A stretch of 64,000 bases of DNA from Sthenelais limicola. Its lineage: Eukaryota; Annelida; Polychaeta; Phyllodocida; Sigalionidae. Made by a program: the position numbers and the translations under genes. The stretch covers positions 5,928,383-5,992,382 of the forward strand of contig OW804098.1 of NCBI GenBank assembly GCA_942159475.1. Direction: 5' to 3'. Positions 19,226 to 30,325 of the stretch are shown in pieces; positions within the stretch are counted from its first letter, which is position 1, and the number at the start of each line of letters is the position of its first letter. Below the pieces are notes generated by a model, which saw nothing but the letters and a program-made list of their open reading frames with translations, searched no databases and was not told where the DNA came from.

Positions 19226-21609
19226 GAAGGTTTTATTCTAAAATTGTAAATAATGCCGTATATGAAGAGTTAGAACCATCTTTGAACACGTGAAGACGCA
19301 GCTCGGCTCCCATCTACTTTAGATAGTCAGCCCAATGATCTGTGGCTCACTGCCGTGGCCAGCCCATTGGCCCGGCCTGCAGCAGGCAAGTTTCTGCTGC
19401 CCCCGATCATTCATTTATGCTTATTTCTGCACTAAATCTCGACAGAACATTCTGAATCCTTCAGAATACCAATATGAGGAGCATACAATTCTAGCCAAGG
19501 TTCACTGAGATTCGGATGGCATGTAAAAATAAAACGAAGGTAGGACCGGAGGTCGGCGCTGAGCGTGTGAAGTATGTCAGTAAAAACGCATTAAGCTGCA
19601 TGTTCGCGCGAGGCTCAGGCCGTTGTAACGATCAAACCAACCATGCAACGATCAAACCATATACCCTATGGGCGTTTGAGTGCAATCATTGCACTCACTA
19701 TTGCGTTCACATAGCGCAATGATTGTGCAATGTGACCGCAATGGGTGTAACCACTTATTGCACTATGTGACCGCAATAGCCATTGCGCAATGAAAACGCT
19801 ACGTGACTGCAATAGAATGGGCTTTTTTTGCACTCAGAAATCTTTTTTTAGCGCAGCGGGAGTGTCGTGGGCCAGGCTTCAGGGGGGGACGGGGTGGTCA
19901 ATTTCGCGGGGGGACGGGGATGGTCAATTTCACAGGGGGTGAAAACGGAAAATATTAGCTTTAATTATGGTTCGTGTATATACAATATAATATTGCAATT
20001 ACTGTACTGTACTGTACTATGCTGTATGAAAAAGAGATGAGTTATTATCGGCGAAATTGAAGACAAGACAAGACAATGGTTACATTATATACACTTTACT
20101 CCTTTATTATTCAATATCAAAGTCAATATCTACAATAAATAATCTTAACCTTAACGTTTGCTAAAAAAAAATCAAGAAAAATAAAAAAAAAAATCAAAAA
20201 AAAAAAAATCTCAATGTTTGCTCTATCCGATTATACTGGATCCGAACAAAACAAAACAAACGTTATTGTGGCTACAGAAATAGCGCCTATCCACAAAAGA
20301 TATATAGGTCTGCGTTATACTCTAATCTCACATTGAAACAAGTGTAACAATATATTATTTTAGTCTGAGATACCTCCAAGTATCCCCAATTGATCGTGAA
20401 AGTCGCAGGCATCTAAATACCAAACCATCATCACACCACACTTATTGGAATACACTATAGAGTTACATGGATTTCAGGGCTATAGAAGTGTCACACAGGA
20501 AACGCCCCAACACTCATGGCAACAATTACGTAAACACCCAAATAATAACTTGTGACCTTCCTCCATGGCCATGATATCCTCCATTGTCATGTCATGTCCA
20601 GCAACCGACCTCTCCATATTCCATATTCACGGATGGTACTGCTAGCTCCACTCTCTGGTTTGGGCTCATCTCCTTGTTGGTGTCCTCCTGCTTTTGATCG
20701 GCCCAATACTCTCTCTGAAAAATAATAGATTCGAACACATTTATAAAAAGCATAATGGATGTAATCAAACAGTGTGATGCCATAATTCATTCCTGGTAAA
20801 ATTGATAAAATAGGCCTATGATGTAAAATAAATGTCACTGTTTATTTTCATTCTAATCGCTCCCCGCCCCCCCCCCTTTATTCTATTTCCTATTTGGGGC
20901 GGTCAATATACATATTATAGTTGTGTCACTGCCCAACGCCAAGAGCAACGGGATATGAGGCCTCAGACCCCGCGTCAGCCCCTCCAAGGGACACCAAATG
21001 CAGGAGAGTTGGGAGGGGCATGAGAAATGGACGGACAGATTATGACATACTTAAAAAGAGTCCAACTAGAAAATGATTCTGATTTTCCCACTTTTAAAAG
21101 TTCAATAGATAGAGTTAAACAGTGTGTTGCGCCGTATTTAATCACACATCATTATTATCATTAAATCATCATTATATTTATTCATTATTTTGACATGTTC
21201 ACGCTAAGATAGGAGCCGATGTTTCAATAGATCGTAGTCACGTGGCCGCAGAATTTGTCAACGCGTGCGTTGCTGCAACGAGTGGGCATGAAACCCCTAG
21301 CAATCGCAGATTGCCGCGCCCATACATAAATGTATTATTATGTGTATTACTACGTTAGGACCTTGGTGACACCCAGATAAGATCCATGAGATCAAATAAT
21401 TTCTAACTGGCGGAGACCAATTTCTTCTTTTAAAAGCAAGATGATCATTACTCATTATAATTAAAGTATAACCATGAAAATTAATCAAAAGTAGCTATCA
21501 GGCCAATACATAACTTCTCTCGATCATGGTTAGCTGGACAGTTGTCATATGCTTCTATCCACACTAATGTAGATCTTAAATTGGTAATTTACTTGTTGCT
21601 GGCCTATGC
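19226..21609. other. Upstream region of DNA transposon, partly repeat
   Basis: Contains the left sub-terminal repeat cluster (19630-19860), A-rich runs near 20163-20215 and an isolated minus-strand exon-like piece near 20590-20710 (after TTTTTCAG) that I cannot connect to a gene. The rest is unassigned. Confidence 0.4.
19630..19860 (+). repeat. TTGCGCAAT-type sub-terminal repeats, left
   Basis: Clustered short motifs such as 'attgcactcactattgcg', 'tagcgcaatgattgtgcaat' and 'gtgaccgcaatagccattgc' occur in both orientations. A related cluster lies at 29650-30320. The edge 'ccctatgggcgttt' (about 19662) resembles the reverse complement of 'attgcccatcggg' (about 30310-30322). This pattern suits sub-terminal transposase-binding repeats of a CACTA-like element. 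Confidence 0.5.
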
Positions 21610-23736
21610 ATGGCATCGTGTATAAAGGTCAGGCGTGTGGTGGGGCGGGGTGCTATAAGTGTGTGTTTATGTTCTATAGCACCCCACGCGCTGTCCTCAC
21701 ACTTGGCCTTAACTATCTTCCAGAAAAACATTAATTATGATGTCGACATGTCATTTTATTCCATCTACCATCAAGATATGGGGCGGCATTCAAGGGCACA
21801 GTATGCGCGGAAGTTGCGCAGAACTAAAAAATATATACGTCAGATGCAGGAAAGTGAATGTGCAGTTCCTGAAGAAAACATACCAGATCTAAATGTTGCC
21901 ACTGACAGTGTTACAAATGTGTTAGCTGAAAATGATCCAAATGTGTCAAGGGAAAATGATCCAATGGATCATGAAATTTTGGGGGATACAGTTTCAGAAA
22001 ATGGCTCTGATACAGATGCATTTTCTGATCCAATCAATGACAATATTGAACATAATGATTGGTACGAAATTCTTCAGTATTGGCATTATCAACGTGCTTT
22101 TTGTACTGACCTTGCTGATTGGGCTGTCAGTAATAATGTAGGAAGAACGGTTGTGACTGATCTGTTACAAATATTAAACAAAAGGTTACCATTTATACCT
22201 AGGGATGCCCGAACACTTAAACATACCATGGGTACTGTCGATGTGAAGGAGGTATGTGGGGGTGAATATGTATATTTGTCTATAAGACGAGCTCTCCTTC
22301 AATATTTAGAGCATAAAAAGCCAGAAAATAATGTCTTCAATATTCTTGTTAATGTAGATGGAATTCCTATGAATCGCAGTAGTGGCCAGCAGCTTTGGCC
22401 AATATTGGCCAATATAAATGGTGGCCCACCCTTTGCTGTCTCACAATGGTTGGGATACTCTAAGCCCAACAGTATTGCTGACTATGCACATGATTTTATC
22501 CAAGAAGTTAAAGAACTTTATGAACATGGCCTAACTCACTCAGGTGAGGTTTACAATATCAAAATTCGAGCCTTTGTGTGTGATACTCCAGCACGTGCAT
22601 TTCTTAAAAGTATAACAGGCCACACAGGATATCACAGCTGTGAACGTTGCGAAGTTAAAGGAGAGTTCATAGGTTCTGTTCGTCTGATTAATAAAAATGA
22701 CCCTTTACGGACAGATGAGAAATTTAAGGAAATGATGTATGATGAGCATCAAAATGGTTTATCCCCATTTGCAGATCCAGAGTTGCGTATTAATATGATC
22801 GAGGATTTTATCCTCGATTATATGCACCTAGTGTGTTTAGGAGTTTTGCGCAGGCTAATTTGTTGTTGGAAGAAGGGCCCACATAAAATTGGCACAGTTG
22901 GTTGGAGTGCAGTGACAGCAAGCTTGGTACATATGCGGCAATATGTGCCATCATGCTTCCAAAGACGGCCGAGGGGACTAGATGAACTTGAGCATTGGAA
23001 AGCGTCTGAATTCAGGTTCTTCCTTTTGTATGGGGGTATTATTGCACTAAGGGATGTTATCAGAAAAGACCAATATGAGCACATGGTCACACTGTGTACA
23101 GCAATGCGTATTCTTTTATCAGAAGAAATGATAAAGAATGAGGAAAGAGTTAAGTATGCAAAAGCACTTTTGAAATGCTTTGTAGAGAAGGCAGTCCAAC
23201 TGTATGGGCCAGAATTTATTACCTATAATGTGCATAGCTTAATGCACATGGCTGATGATGTCTTAAATCATAAGTTGCCCCTTGATCAGCTATCAGCATT
23301 CCCATTTGAGAGTTATCTTGGACACCTTAAATCATTGGTGCATGGCTCTGTGAGCCCTATCCGACAGATAGTTAAAAGACTTGATGAAAGATGGCACCTC
23401 AATAAATATAGATTCTTCCAAAAGGCAAATAACAAAGTACCAACATCAAAGACGCGGGATAGTGTTTATTTACTACCCAATGGCAACTTTGCTATAGTTC
23501 AAGAAATACTCCCAAACCAGGAAGCAAAGTGTCAGGAAATAAAGAAGGAAAGAACACATGACTGGTACACAATCCCAATAAATTCAAGTGTTTTGGACAT
23601 CAGACACGTTCCATCTTTGTCACACACACAAACAGTGACGCTGTCTTTTTCAAAACTAAAACAACCAGCTCTTATGTTACCTGTCAGTGGCGATGAGAAT
23701 GTTTTCTTCCCATTGCTACACAACTATCAACAATAA
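21610..23736 (+). CDS. Tnp2-type transposase
   Basis: An uninterrupted frame of 708 codons. The N-terminal 46 residues look spurious; ATGs at 21748 or 21778 ('MGRHSRAQYARKLRRTKKY') are better starts, and a CAG at 21721-21723 could be a splice acceptor. Features: acidic segment (about 80-150), 'NVDGIPMNRSSGQQLWPI' (about 250), a Cys/His cluster 'GYHSCERCEVKGEF' (about 340), 'LDYMHLVCLGVLRRL' (about 402), and 'FPFESYLGHLKSLVHGSVSP' (about 564). These blocks are characteristic of the large animal family of Tnp2-like (EnSpm/CACTA) transposase-domain proteins. It would bind element ends and catalyse DNA cut-and-paste. It is open and possibly recently active. Confidence 0.75.
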   Translation: MASCIKVRRVVGRGAISVCLCSIAPHALSSHLALTIFQKNINYDVDMSFYSIYHQDMGRHSRAQYARKLRRTKKYIRQMQESECAVPEENIPDLNVATDSVTNVLAENDPNVSRENDPMDHEILGDTVSENGSDTDAFSDPINDNIEHNDWYEILQYWHYQRAFCTDLADWAVSNNVGRTVVTDLLQILNKRLPFIPRDARTLKHTMGTVDVKEVCGGEYVYLSIRRALLQYLEHKKPENNVFNILVNVDGIPMNRSSGQQLWPILANINGGPPFAVSQWLGYSKPNSIADYAHDFIQEVKELYEHGLTHSGEVYNIKIRAFVCDTPARAFLKSITGHTGYHSCERCEVKGEFIGSVRLINKNDPLRTDEKFKEMMYDEHQNGLSPFADPELRINMIEDFILDYMHLVCLGVLRRLICCWKKGPHKIGTVGWSAVTASLVHMRQYVPSCFQRRPRGLDELEHWKASEFRFFLLYGGIIALRDVIRKDQYEHMVTLCTAMRILLSEEMIKNEERVKYAKALLKCFVEKAVQLYGPEFITYNVHSLMHMADDVLNHKLPLDQLSAFPFESYLGHLKSLVHGSVSPIRQIVKRLDERWHLNKYRFFQKANNKVPTSKTRDSVYLLPNGNFAIVQEILPNQEAKCQEIKKERTHDWYTIPINSSVLDIRHVPSLSHTQTVTLSFSKLKQPALMLPVSGDENVFFPLLHNYQQ

Positions 23737-23932
23737 ATGACAAGTGAGTATAGGGAATTTAAATATGTTCGTTCCAGAAGTTGCACGTTTTCAAGTAGGG
23801 CGAGGTATACATTATATTATATATACTAGTTGATGTCTGATGGATGTATAATTGTTATACATACATCCCTTTTGGTATTGCCTCTTAGCAGTGATGAAAA
23901 TATTAAGTTTCTGACAATAAATTCCCTTTCAG
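23737..23932 (+). other. Intergenic/intron spacer
   Basis: About 196 bp between the transposase stop and the first recognised exon of the second gene, ending in CCCTTTCAG. Whether the two genes share one transcript cannot be told from sequence. Confidence 0.5.
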
Positions 23933-26900
23933 AATGGCGAAGCATTATCAAACCGTTACCTGGAAGGAAAATGGTGCAAGTGTGATCCGCAGGCTACCAT
24001 TAAATTGGCTGACTCAATTGGATGGGGAACTATATATTAGCTGGCCAAGCAAGTTGGATGCACAAAAGGATCTTGAGCAACGAACTGAGCCAAAGCCGTC
24101 TTGGTCCATCAAAAAAGTTATCAAGACCCGGGATGCATTACATGGTAAGTAAAGAACTATCATGTCAAGCATAAGTTGCCTTTATAGATGTCTGTTTATA
24201 TAACAAAATCAATATATATGGAGACCTGGATCGACTTATAATTAATGTCAACATAACAATAATATTGTGCCTCCATAATGCTATATGCATTGATGTATCC
24301 ACATAATCAATCAATATATAATGAATCAATGAATATCTATTGATTAAGTTAGTGTCAATGCAAACAAAATTTTAATATTTATATGATGTGTATTTTTTTC
24401 TGTAGAGAGCTGGAGATCTGATGAGGAGTCGGATGAGCTGACAACAACTAGCTCAGAAGGATCACAAGAACAAAAAAGTGCAGGATCGCGACCCTCCAGA
24501 TCCAGTAAGAAAAGAAGTGCGGAACTGGATGGTAAGCTATATATTTGGAATTTAAATTTGTATTTTGTAAATGTTATATGGCAAATGTTATGTGGCAAAT
24601 GTTCATGATACATGCTCATGATACAAAATTATATATGCTTATGCATTAATAATAATGTTTACCATAACAATATTCTTGTTGGTTAAAATAATTGCGTCTC
24701 CAGGCGTATACTAAAAAGAGCAATTTGTTTCTTAGGCATTTTCCTAATTGAAAACAATGCCAAAAGTCCAAGAAGAACATAGCTAACTGAAATTTATTTT
24801 TCATATTTGCAGCTGGGGCAATAGAGCAGGTACGGAAATTGATTGCGAGAAGGGCGGGCAAACAAAAAGGGTACCCATCAGTGCTGAATACTGCATTTTT
24901 GAAAAACAAGGGCCAAGTAGAACAAGTAGAAAATCGATCTGCAAGTGGCCAGGAGAGTGATGAGTGTTCAGAAGGAGATATACGGAGCGAGTCTCACGAG
25001 GGTGACTTTGAAGATAATCAAAGTGAAAGCAGTACGGAGGATGAGGCAAATATACATGGGTCAAAACAGATGGACAGCAGTCCATCATCTCCAACAAAAT
25101 TAAATGGGTCACAAGAGATGACCATGCCATCATCTCCTATGGTTAGTGCTGAGACACCATCTCCCACAATTATTGCAGACCACACATCTGGGTCAGAACA
25201 ACAGATGGACATTCATAAGCAAACATCGTCCACAAATATGAACAGCCCTGTGTTAAAACTGATGGACATTCGTAAGCAAACAGGCACACCACACAGAGAA
25301 AGCCATGCAAAATCTCCAGGATCGAGTAATGAAGAGAGACGATCTGTGTCAAAACATGTATCTCCAGCAAGTAATGAACACCGACGATCTGGGTCAAAAC
25401 AGGGATCCACACAGCAAGAGCTAGTTGTTACTCCAAAATCATCCAGAAATAACATCAACAGAATTGATCTAACATCATCGTCGAGTAGAGAAGTTGGCCA
25501 AACGTGTGGGCGACAAGGAAGGGGGATATTCAAGAGGCCATGATATGTGTCCCGCTCCCTTAAAAACCAAAGAAGCGGTGGATGAACTGGACGCGAATAT
25601 GGTTGACAATGGGAAGAGAGCAGCCTTGGTATGTAGGAACTCCACTATGGGAAAAACGGCAAAAAACGGCTGCAACAAATTTATTGTTGCCAACAAAAGA
25701 CTGGTCCTTAAATGTCGGCAACAAAAATGCAATTGGAGGAGGATCACATTTGTCGCCGACTTCTCTGGGAATTGTTGTATATGCCTTGAAATTTGTTGTG
25801 GTGACACTCTTCCACTTAGCTGGAATGTGTTGCAGTCATGAAAATTGTGTTGGCGACGTATATGAAATTGTTGTGAATGCTACTCCACTATAGTGCCATA
25901 AAAATGTTGCCGACATCTTCCCTCAGTCATAATTTGTATACATGTGTATACTGTACAATAAAGGCTATTTCCTTTAAATATTTTTTAGGTATAAACGTAT
26001 CTTGAACATTGATATATCTATTTCTTCAAGTAAACCCACCAGTTCTCATGGTGCTATTTTATTTAATAAATGTGTTTATGGCTATCTCCAGTCAGTTGAC
26101 TAGAACATGGGTTCTCTCATAATTTGAAGCATACAGTCATATTCACTCCATTCACGTATATCATTTTGCCAAAAGGCAGGTTATTACAGTCATGTCAAGC
26201 CATGTCAAAAATAGCCATGTCAAAAATAGCTTCATTTTCAAGGCCACAACGGCTTGGAATTCCCTCCCCACTGCAGCTTGATAATAGATTGGAATTTAGA
26301 CGCTATCTAGAACAAAATAATAATCACCTAGATGAAGTGTAATAATTTAAAAACAAGGATGAAAAATGTCAATTCCTCACCAAAATATGTTTGGTAGGAA
26401 AATGAACTATGAAAATGAAAATGCAAGAATTTGGTATTATTTTATTGCCTTATTCTAACTGATTATCGCCGTATTATACTGTAATTGTATTGTATTTGTT
26501 TATTGTTGTTTTCTAAATTCGTATACTCTGTACTGAGTCATGGTAGCGGCTGGGAGAGCTGGATTTTATCTAGATGTCTGCCTACCTGTTTTGTCGTTTT
26601 GTTTTTTTTCCCCAGGGGGCTAGCCCCCCTGGAAGGCTTGGGGCGAAACTTTGTAGGAAAGTAATCACCCCACATATCATCTCTTCATATTAAACATGAC
26701 ATGTTCGTTTTAAATGGATGAACAACAATACAATACATTTATTTCGGAAATTTTCCCTTTTTTACTAAAAATAAGGGCCCAAGGGTGGAATTTTTATCCT
26801 TTACAACCCCACATTGACCCGGTTAATTGAGGGAAGATGGCCTGATGAGCTATTATTAGTGAAACCATGTAGTGCCAAACCAGAGAACCATTTCTCTGGG

Positions 26901-28956
26901 AAGAGGGAATAATATGAAATTATTAAATACCTGACACCCCACAAAGCGGGCCAGGCCAACTTTTTAATCATAATTCCTTGTCCTTCACACCAATATTACC
27001 ATCGTTGGTGCCAATGACACACCCTGGAGACATATCCAAGTGACAAGAGCACCCCTTGTTGATGTTGTGATGACATCACCAAGGGCACGACAGAGGTTTT
27101 AGTTACCCACGTCTGGAGAATGTGACGTTTACACATGTTTTGTCGGTTTTGTCTGTTATATTTGCATTGTCTGTTTAATTTATGTACTTTGTGAATCTCG
27201 ATAAATAAAGTAGTATCTTATCTTAAGTATAAACTACAATAGTGTAATAGCAACGATTAAGAGAATCAGTAGAAATAATAATCATATAATCTTTAAATGA
27301 ACTCTGTAGACGTTTCATAAGAAGTGCCCATATATACAATAGGTTTGTATTCTCTGTGCATGACAGCTCTTCCAAATAAACCTTCTATATCGTTTTACCC
27401 GCCCTCCCCGCCCGTTTTTACCCACCCGCATCATTTACCCGCATTTGGCGGCAGGCATCAAATGAAATAACCATTATTCCAACGTTTATGCACCCACGTG
27501 CTAGTGTTGTGATTCTGAAATATAGGTCATTCTTGTATCAAAGGCTGTGATTGGCTGCAAGTCAAGGTCAAACAGGTCAAGGTCATAAAATTTGTTGCAG
27601 CGCCGAAAAATTTAGCTGCAACACTTTTTTACAGCTCCTCCACTGGCAAGGCGTAGCGCAGACAAATGGTCCGTGGGAACAAATATCTAATCAAGTTAGA
27701 TATTTTGCATTTGTTTGCAACAAATAAATTTGTTGCAGACAACCTATTTTACCCCTCTTCCACTAGTGATTTTTGCGCGCCGACGCCGGAAAAAAGTGAC
27801 ACGTTTTGCCTGTTGGCGCCGTTTTTTTCTATAGTGGAGTTCCGGCAGTAGGTATATAATTATGTGATTTCAGTGTGTCAACAGAGCTATGAAAAAGTGA
27901 CAAGAAATGGAAATAGTATTCAATTTTGTACCTGTATATAAATATAAAGTAAATAGCTACAATTTGATTGCAACATAGAGATAAGTATATATCATATTGA
28001 GGTGGTAATTATAAAAATTATGATCATAAATTATGTTTGATATGATATCTATACCCTGTCCAGCCTTTTTAAGAACCAGAACCGCAATGCTAGCCTATAT
28101 CAACACTCCTTGAAGTCTTGGTTCTACAGAGGCTGGACAGAGTGTATGATCTATGATAATTATTATGACTTCACTATTATATTAATGTGGTGCCCAATGG
28201 CATTTCAGGTCGAGTTTTTGTCACACTGTGGAGGAGACGACACAGGGAAGGCAGTACACAAGGTTTTGAATCGCTTGATGGACCCACTGGCCGCTCGTCA
28301 TTTCAATGTACGTGGGACAAACAAGAAGGTAGCATTCAACACCTACAAGTTGTATGGAGTTGTTATGGGTGAGTTAAATTGAAGTTTTATGTTAAAAAAA
28401 GTTGACATTTTTAACTAGAAATAACATATCTTACTTGCAAATTATAACAACAAAATATAATCTAATAATTGATATAGCTAATTATGAATAATGATCGAAT
28501 TCTCCCAATTACATATTGAACATAGAAGGGGGACCAATATATATATCATTTTGTTTTGGATCCGTGTCTACCAGTAAAAACCTTTATACTTACGATCATC
28601 CCACAATTTAAGATAATAACCAATTCAAGGTGATCAGACATATTTTCCAAAATATATTCTTGCTAACATATATTGGCTAAAAAATTGTCTTACAATATAA
28701 GTATATTAATTATCATTACTATGATTGGTATATTCACACAGATGCAATACGAGCACAATTTGCCAATGATAAGGATTTACACAAGAAGGTCAACAAGGCA
28801 ATAAGTGAAAACCTGAGAGCTGCAGAAGGAAAGATTAAACACTGTGAGGATGCCACAAGTAGAATGGAAAAGCGGAGGGAAGAGGCTGAACGCCATCGTA
28901 CTGCAGGCGATGATGGCGAAAAACAAATGGAAGGCAACAATGATACTGTTGAGTAA
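23933..28956 (+). CDS. Second transposon gene, spliced, DUF4806-like C-terminus
   Basis: Exons with consistent phases: 23933-24144 (ATG at 23934; acceptor CTTTCAG, donor ATG/GTAAGT), 24406-24531 (donor GTAAGC) and 24813 onward (acceptor TTTGCAG). The third is open to a TGA at 25541-25543 unless a donor within it is used. Two further exons, 28209-28368 and 28742-28956 (stop TAA), also match in phase. The N-terminus is 'MAKHYQTVTWKENGAS'; the middle is Ser/Glu-rich and repetitive. The C-terminal exons encode 'EFLSHCGGDDTGKAVHKVLN' then 'TNKKVAFNTYKLYGVVM', the pattern of DUF4806 domains. The link from the third to the fourth exon is not proven. It is probably the accessory DNA-binding partner of the transposase. 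Confidence 0.6.
24813..25543 (+). CDS. Ser/Glu-rich exon with internal repeats
   Basis: This exon of the second transposon gene is open for about 240 codons. It starts after CAG with 'AGAIEQVRKLIARRAGKQKG' and becomes highly polar, with recurring phrases (SKQ, MDIHKQT/MDIRKQT, HVSPASNEHRRSGSKQG). Most of it is predicted disordered. Intron phase from the previous exon is kept exactly. Candidate donors inside (for example ATG/GTTAGT at about 25141) would allow joining to the DUF4806-like exons. Confidence 0.55.
25544..25635. other. Short spacer before nested TIR element
   Basis: Intron or 3' UTR of the second transposon gene; nothing further seen. Confidence 0.4.
25636..27843. mobile_element. 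2.2-kb TIR element with CACTA-like ends
   Basis: Left end GGAACTCCACTATGGGAAAA and right end, in reverse complement, GGAACTCCACTATAGAAAAA form terminal inverted repeats of about 25 bp. Both ends contain CACTAT. An additional copy of TACTCCACTATAGTG at about 25879-25893 could be the end of a shorter 250-bp derivative. The body is rich in short 'gttgcaacaaatt' palindromic repeats at both ends and encodes no transposase. A LINE 3' end lies inside. No clear target-site duplication is seen. Confidence 0.6.
26180..27225 (+). mobile_element. LINE 3' end, 5'-truncated
   Basis: The plus-strand frame ending at 26342 contains 'RPQRLGIPSPLQLDNRLEFR' followed by 'YLEQ', resembling the final block of CR1/L2-like ORF2, with W-N-S-L-P decayed to L-G-I-P-S-P. 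About 870 bp of 3' UTR follows, including a GC-rich hairpin (CAGGGGGCTAGCCCCCCTGG), an AATAAA near 27203 and a short TATCTTA tail. It is decayed and nested inside the TIR element. Confidence 0.5.
27844..28208 (+). other. Intron remainder with small foldback
   Basis: Contains an inverted pair CTGTCCAGCC (about 28057) and GGCTGGACAG (about 28131), with AAGAACCA/TGGTTCT just inside, about 85 bp overall. It ends in GGCATTTCAG, the acceptor of the DUF4806-like exon. Confidence 0.5.
28209..28368 (+). other. DUF4806-like exon (first half)
   Basis: Bounded by TTTCAG and ATGG/GTGAGT, phase 0 to 1. It encodes CGG, VLNRLMDPLAARHFN and KKVAFNTYKLYGVVM, fitting the DUF4806 pattern of a Gly-Gly near the start, L-x-x-L-M and a K-x-x-F block. 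Part of the second transposon gene. Confidence 0.65.
28742..28956 (+). other. DUF4806-like exon (terminal)
   Basis: Starts after CACACAG with 'DAIRAQFANDKDLHKKVNKA', continuing the domain in phase, then a charged helical tail and TAA. Immediately downstream an 87-bp unit including the last codons is duplicated in tandem (about 28922-29095). Confidence 0.65.
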
Positions 28957-29095
28957 AATTTGAATGTACCGTCGATCTAAAATGTCATAATATATGTTTA
29001 TCTAGCCAAAACAAATGGAAGGCGACAATGATACTGTTGAGTAAAATTTGAATGTACCGTCTATCTAAAATGTCATTATATATGTTTATCTAGCC
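28922..29095 (+). repeat. 87-bp tandem duplication over the stop codon
   Basis: The sequence from 'caaatggaaggc' through 'gtttatctagcc' occurs twice back to back with about four differences. The first copy provides the real stop and the second lies in the 3' UTR. Confidence 0.8.
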
Positions 29096-29649
29096 ACCTT
29101 GGGCAGAAGTCCCCAGCTTCGTACTTTTATGTCAATTTTATAGGTAAATAATGAATGCAAAAGCTCTTTTTGAAATTGAATATCATATCATATTGCTGAT
29201 GACTTAAATCTTAAGTTGCCTCTTGTTCAGATGCTTCCAAAATGAGAAAGAGCAAAGATCAGAGAGGCAGCTAGCATTTATTTACTACGCAATGCACATA
29301 TTTGTTCTGAGTAATGTATTGATTAAATATATTTTTTAGTGGATATTTGCAAATATAGTTTAGAGTGGGGGTTGTGGTGCTGAGGACAATTATTTGGTGC
29401 TGTGCTGGTTTAAGCGATTATTTATAGTACACACGAAAAGCAACTGTCTTTCGTTTATGTATTTTCAAATGTATTCAGGGTATTCAGCGGATATTTATGG
29501 TTTTACTAGTTGACTTCACTATAATGAATCTTATATGAGCAGCTATGATAATATATAAATGTATATATGAATGTTCATTTTGTTCTAATAAAGTTACTAA
29601 AGAAATAATATTGTATTCGCCATTGTTTTTTTATTTTTATTTTTAAGGT
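29096..29649 (+). other. 3' UTR-like, non-coding
   Basis: AT-rich sequence after the terminal exon, with an AATAAAG-like signal near 29588. A segment near 29195-29225 ('gctgatgacttaaatcttaa' and following 'gttgcctcttg') resembles part of the transposase coding sequence near 23250 and may be a small internal duplicate. Confidence 0.4.
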
Positions 29650-30320
29650 ATGATTTGAGCAACATTAGTTATGTGCATAATAGATGCAATTTACATGCAA
29701 ACGCATTTGCGCACAGTTCAGTGCAGTATACACCGCAATACATACGCGATAATAAAACGACTTTCGTGCGCATAATTTGCGCAATACATACGCAATAATA
29801 AGTAACTATAAAGGACTTTTCATGCGCATAATTTACGCACAGTTCAGTGCGTAATATAACCGCAATACATACGCAATAATAAGTAAGGGTAAGGGACTTT
29901 TCGTGCGCATAATATTGGCAATATATATGCTAAAATGATTTGCGCATATTTCAGGAACTTGTGTATCCGCATAATGAGCGCTTTTCAGCCGCAAAAGGTG
30001 TGGTGCATACATTATTGCTCTTCTATCACGATAATAATGTGCATCAAGTTTGCGCGAACCTAAGCATTGGTAACTGCAACAAATAAAGCGTAATAAATGG
30101 CTACGCTCAACTCAGTAATTGTGCGCTCCTATTCCGCAAAAGGTTTGCGCATACTTCAGTTGTCAGTGTCGCGCTAATCATTCGCATCAAGTTTGCGCAA
30201 AGCTAAGCGTTAGAAACTGCAACAAAAAAAGCGTAATAAGTGGCTACGGTCAACTCAGTTATTGTGCGCTTCAGTATGCGCTGGTCTTTTTGCGCGTTAA
30301 TTGCGTTCAATTGCCCATCG
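29650..30320 (+). repeat. TTGCGCAAT-type sub-terminal repeats, right
   Basis: Dense repeats of phrases such as 'tgcgcataatttgcgcaat', 'acatacgcaataataagta' and 'gcatcaagtttgcgc'. Periodicity is irregular, about 60-100 bp. The cluster mirrors 19630-19860, which supports a single element spanning both. Confidence 0.65.
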
Positions 30321-30325
30321 GGAGG

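Larger units (their letters stand above)
19660..30325 (+). mobile_element. Candidate CACTA/EnSpm-like (Tnp2-type) DNA transposon
   Basis: Two clusters of TGCGCAAT-type short repeats bracket a Tnp2-type transposase frame and a spliced second gene with a DUF4806-like end, both on the plus strand. The possible 13-bp terminal match CCCTATGGGCGTT / CCCGATGGGCAAT suggests the ends, but no target-site duplication was found, so limits are provisional. The two-gene layout plus sub-terminal repeats recalls CACTA elements with TnpD and TnpA. A 2.2-kb TIR element has inserted between the exons of the second gene. Confidence 0.5.

Noticed and set aside
21610..21747. First 46 residues of the transposase frame as genuine N-terminus
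   Set aside because: The stretch is low-complexity, unlike the rest of the protein, and better ATGs follow at 21748 and 21778; the frame is kept only for completeness.
29650..30320. CRISPR-like array
   Set aside because: Repeats are irregular, degenerate and in both orientations, with no uniform spacers; the context is eukaryotic.
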